Assembly: GCA_029006155.1 (NCBI GenBank)
Contig: JAQXGF010000012.1
Span: 1 to 33,150, forward strand
Length of the DNA: 33,150 nucleotides
Direction of reading: 5' to 3'
From: Lachnospiraceae bacterium
GTDB taxonomy: Bacteria; Bacillota; Clostridia; Lachnospirales; Lachnospiraceae
The notes beneath the pieces were generated by a model. The model was not told where the DNA came from. It did no database searches and saw nothing but the letters and a program-made list of their open reading frames with translations. The translations under genes and the position numbers were made by a program. Of the stretch, positions 30,915 to 33,150 are shown in pieces (the stretch's first letter is position 1; the number at the start of each line of letters is the position of its first letter).

Positions 30915-32880
30915 TTAATGTCACCTCGCTTAAGGGTAAAGTAAAAGTAAAATTGCACCCATGGGGAGCATGGTCAGTCAGAGTCAGGGTTCCGTTATGT
31001 GCTTCTATAATAGAATGACAAAGTGCCAGACCAAGCCCCAGACTCCGGTGACTGTCTGCAACCGTCGTTTTCCCTGTATAAAACATCTCAAAAATATGCG
31101 GTTTCATGTCTTCCGGAATTCCAGGGCCGTCATCTTCCACACTTATCTGTGCTTTCCCATCTGTTTTAATTCCCCGAATGCAGATGACAGAACCTGGCGG
31201 CGTATATTTTATCGCGTTGTCAATTAAATTTACCAGAACCTGTATAATAAGACGTACATCCATACGTACAAGAACAAGTTCTTCACAGTCTGCCACAATT
31301 TTATAATCATCATGTTTCCGGCTGATATGTCGCAGCGACTCTGCAATCACCTCATCTAAAAGCTGATCTGTAAATTTAAATTTCAATCTTCCGTCATTCA
31401 GCCTGGTAATAGAAAGCAGATTCTCCACTACTCCGATCAGCCATTCAGAATCGTCATAGATGTCGGTGTAAATCTGATGCTTTGTCGCTTCATCCAGGCG
31501 GTCACTGTTGCAAAGCAGCATATCTGCATTGCCGGAAATAGAGCAAAGAGGAGTTCGAAGATCATGGGAGATTGCCCGAAGAAGATCTGCCCGCAACTGC
31601 TCATTTTTAGCCAAAACCGCATTTTTCTCTTTTTCCATGGCATTTTGCGCGTTCTCCATGGCAAGTGCACATTCATTTATTACAGACAGCAGGATACTGT
31701 ATTCAAAAGAATCCAGCGTTTCTTTTTGCAGTGGTATCCCAATTACACCGTAAACATTATTCCCGCTTCGGATTGCCAGATATAGACATTTAGCCTGTGG
31801 AAAATGTTGCGTGGATGCACCGGCACGCTGTCTGTTTTCATAGACCCATCTGGCAATCTGCTGTTCTTCTGGTATTAAAAAATCTTCCGTGCCTTCTTTT
31901 TCTCCGGAGAAAAGTTTTCCGCCCGATAAAGTTCCGTTTTCCACAACATAGGCTGTAATATTACGGTTTAGCAAGCGGATCAACTGTGTACAGGTAACAT
32001 CAAGGATCTCCGTTTCTCCTTTGGCCTTTTGCATCAGACGGTCTGTATCAAATAGCACCTGTGTACGAAAAGCAAGCTGTGCGGACAGCTTTGCATGTGT
32101 CTTCAGTTTTGCCGCAAGTGCTCCCGTAAGTACGGATGAAATAAGCATGATGAGAAAGGTCACCGGATAACCTACCGCATATGTCTGAAAAGACATCCTT
32201 GGTTCTGTCAGAAAAAAACAAAATAAAACGACACTTAAGAATGAAACGGCTACACTGCAAAGATAACCATCTGTCACAATTGAAGTAACCAGAACTCCCA
32301 GAATGTATATCGTTACAATATTCGTATCCGTAAAATTCAGCTTCTGAAACAGCAGGCCAATGAACGTACATACTACAAATATAAAAACGGTCAGAAAATA
32401 ATCTTTTACAGACGGTTTTTCTACATACCATGTAAATGGCCATTTCTGATAACTCCTGGTTTTTACCGCGTCCGAAATAATATGGATATCGATATCCGGT
32501 ACAATTTCAATCAGCTTTTCCGTCAGTGTTGACTTGCTGAAAAAATGATTTCGTCTGGCATTACTTTGTCCGATCACAATTTTGGTGACATTGGACAGCC
32601 TGGCATACTCTGCGATCTGTACCGGTATGTTTTCCCCGTGAGTCATCACGATTTCTGCTCCAAGCATTTCTGCATACCGGATATGTTCTTCCAGCTTTTC
32701 TTTATCTAAGGCTTCTGATTTTGTACCAGTCTGCACATACAGAGCTGTAAAACGTGCCTGCAGCGCATTTGCCATTTTCGCCGCCGTATCTACTATTTTC
32801 TGATTAGAGGGAGCTGCGGACAGACAAACAAGGATATGCTCATCTGTTTTTTTATGATCCTCTTCCATTCTCAGACTCAT
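30907..32880 (-). CDS. kdpD: KdpD-type sensor kinase lacking the N-terminal KdpD domain
   Basis: This 657-residue kinase starts directly with a universal-stress-protein-like domain (about 15-140, HILVCLSAAPSNQKIVDTAAKMANAL, then IVIGQSNARRNHFF). Next come four membrane helices of the DUF4118 type (about 160-260), a GAF-like segment, HisKA with His near 439 (AISHDLRTPLCSISG), and an ATPase domain (VEDDGPGIPEDM, GLGLALCHSII). E. coli KdpD is 894 residues and begins with a further ATP-binding domain that is absent here, with no Walker A motif in front. The start at 32880 fits AAAGGTGG eight bases upstream and a near-consensus promoter; a TTG at 32913 falls within the promoter. It forms an operon with kdpE. 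Confidence 0.9.
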   Translation of the reverse strand: MSLRMEEDHKKTDEHILVCLSAAPSNQKIVDTAAKMANALQARFTALYVQTGTKSEALDKEKLEEHIRYAEMLGAEIVMTHGENIPVQIAEYARLSNVTKIVIGQSNARRNHFFSKSTLTEKLIEIVPDIDIHIISDAVKTRSYQKWPFTWYVEKPSVKDYFLTVFIFVVCTFIGLLFQKLNFTDTNIVTIYILGVLVTSIVTDGYLCSVAVSFLSVVLFCFFLTEPRMSFQTYAVGYPVTFLIMLISSVLTGALAAKLKTHAKLSAQLAFRTQVLFDTDRLMQKAKGETEILDVTCTQLIRLLNRNITAYVVENGTLSGGKLFSGEKEGTEDFLIPEEQQIARWVYENRQRAGASTQHFPQAKCLYLAIRSGNNVYGVIGIPLQKETLDSFEYSILLSVINECALAMENAQNAMEKEKNAVLAKNEQLRADLLRAISHDLRTPLCSISGNADMLLCNSDRLDEATKHQIYTDIYDDSEWLIGVVENLLSITRLNDGRLKFKFTDQLLDEVIAESLRHISRKHDDYKIVADCEELVLVRMDVRLIIQVLVNLIDNAIKYTPPGSVICIRGIKTDGKAQISVEDDGPGIPEDMKPHIFEMFYTGKTTVADSHRSLGLGLALCHSIIEAHNGTLTLTDHAPHGCNFTFTLPLSEVTLNE

Positions 32881-32912
32881 CCTGCCTGCCACCTTTTTCT
32901 GCCGTTTTTGCA

Positions 32913-32941
32913 ATTATATCATGCGACTGTATTATGGTCAA
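32913..32941 (-). promoter_or_regulatory. kdpDE promoter
   Basis: On the - strand TTGACC (32936-32941), 17 bases, TATAAT (32913-32918), giving a transcript start near 32906. It lies 28 bases beyond the trkA/ktrA stop. Confidence 0.8.
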
Positions 32942-32968
32942 AAATCTTTTTTCTTCATAATAAATGAA

Positions 32969-33150
32969 CTATATGCGGAAACACTTCTGAAGAGCTCTGT
33001 ATTCTCCTAACACCAGTAATTTATTATTCTCTGTAAAATATGTATCCGGAGAAATTGCAATATTGAATTCTCCCCCATTTTTTACTGCCAGAATGTTGAT
33101 GTTGTAGCGTTTTCGGATATCCAGTTCGCCGACTGTTTTTCCAGCCCATT
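32969..33150 (-). CDS. TrkA/KtrA-type potassium channel regulator, C-terminal end only
   Basis: The - strand frame from 33148 down to TAG 32969-32971 encodes 59 residues ending in a TrkA-C fold: WAGKTVGELDIRKRYNINIL, then AVKNGGEFNIAI and FTENNKLLVLGEY. These match the RCK_C region of TrkA and KtrA, the cytosolic nucleotide-gated subunits that control K+ uptake channels. The rest of the gene lies outside the window. Whether it is KtrA (one RCK unit) or TrkA (two) cannot be told. Its position upstream of kdpDE makes a potassium-homeostasis cluster. Confidence 0.85.
   Translation of the reverse strand, partial: WAGKTVGELDIRKRYNINILAVKNGGEFNIAISPDTYFTENNKLLVLGEYRALQKCFRI

Overview
The window looks like chromosomal DNA from a Gram-positive anaerobe of the Clostridia, most likely a Lachnospiraceae gut commensal. 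This rests on the Firmicutes rplU-prp-rpmA-obgE order with an N-terminally extended L27, strong AGGAGG-type ribosome binding sites, a Clostridia-type LexA box, a phosphoketolase, and the general look of the proteins. No rRNA, tRNA, CRISPR array, prophage or intact transposon was seen. Genus and species cannot be fixed from the sequence alone.

Layout. (1) 1-5440: a ribosome-biogenesis operon on the + strand: rplU (5' end missing), prp, rpmA, obgE, yhbY, nadD, yqeK, rsfS and a two-domain SseB-like gene, closed by a terminator. (2) 5440-8520: an AT-rich convergent gap, then lexA on the - strand, then a divergent secreted DUF1002 protein. (3) 8520-12400: aspS with a solitary HicB-like antitoxin gene behind it (- strand), and a divergent Xer-type tyrosine recombinase. 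(4) 12400-17940: a YihS-like sugar isomerase, an NSS sodium symporter, an iron-sulfur flavoprotein-like oxidoreductase and a YfmM-like ABC-F protein. (5) 18040-22834: a CHASE-type hybrid histidine kinase and phosphoketolase. (6) 23027-29912: an accessory, partly decayed block with two peptide/nickel-type ABC ATPases, a beheaded permease, an AlkD-like gene, and a TetR-controlled heterodimeric ABC exporter whose second subunit carries a one-base frameshift at the catalytic glutamate. (7) 30033-33150: a potassium-sensing block, kdpE and a short kdpD, next to the 3' end of a TrkA/KtrA-type gene.

The clearest unexplained signals are in the intergenic DNA. A 23-bp palindrome (TTTACRTAA, 5 nt, TTAYGTAAA) occurs four times, only in gaps between convergent genes, in three of the four such gaps in the window. 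A hairpin-rich 70-bp repeat occurs twice. A short TTAACCGAATCAAGC motif lies just behind several genes, always in the sense direction of the upstream gene. A tandem 31-bp repeat with three hairpins separates obgE from yhbY. None of these is explained by the annotated genes. I found no clear new protein-coding system; the strongest candidates for something undescribed are these DNA elements.
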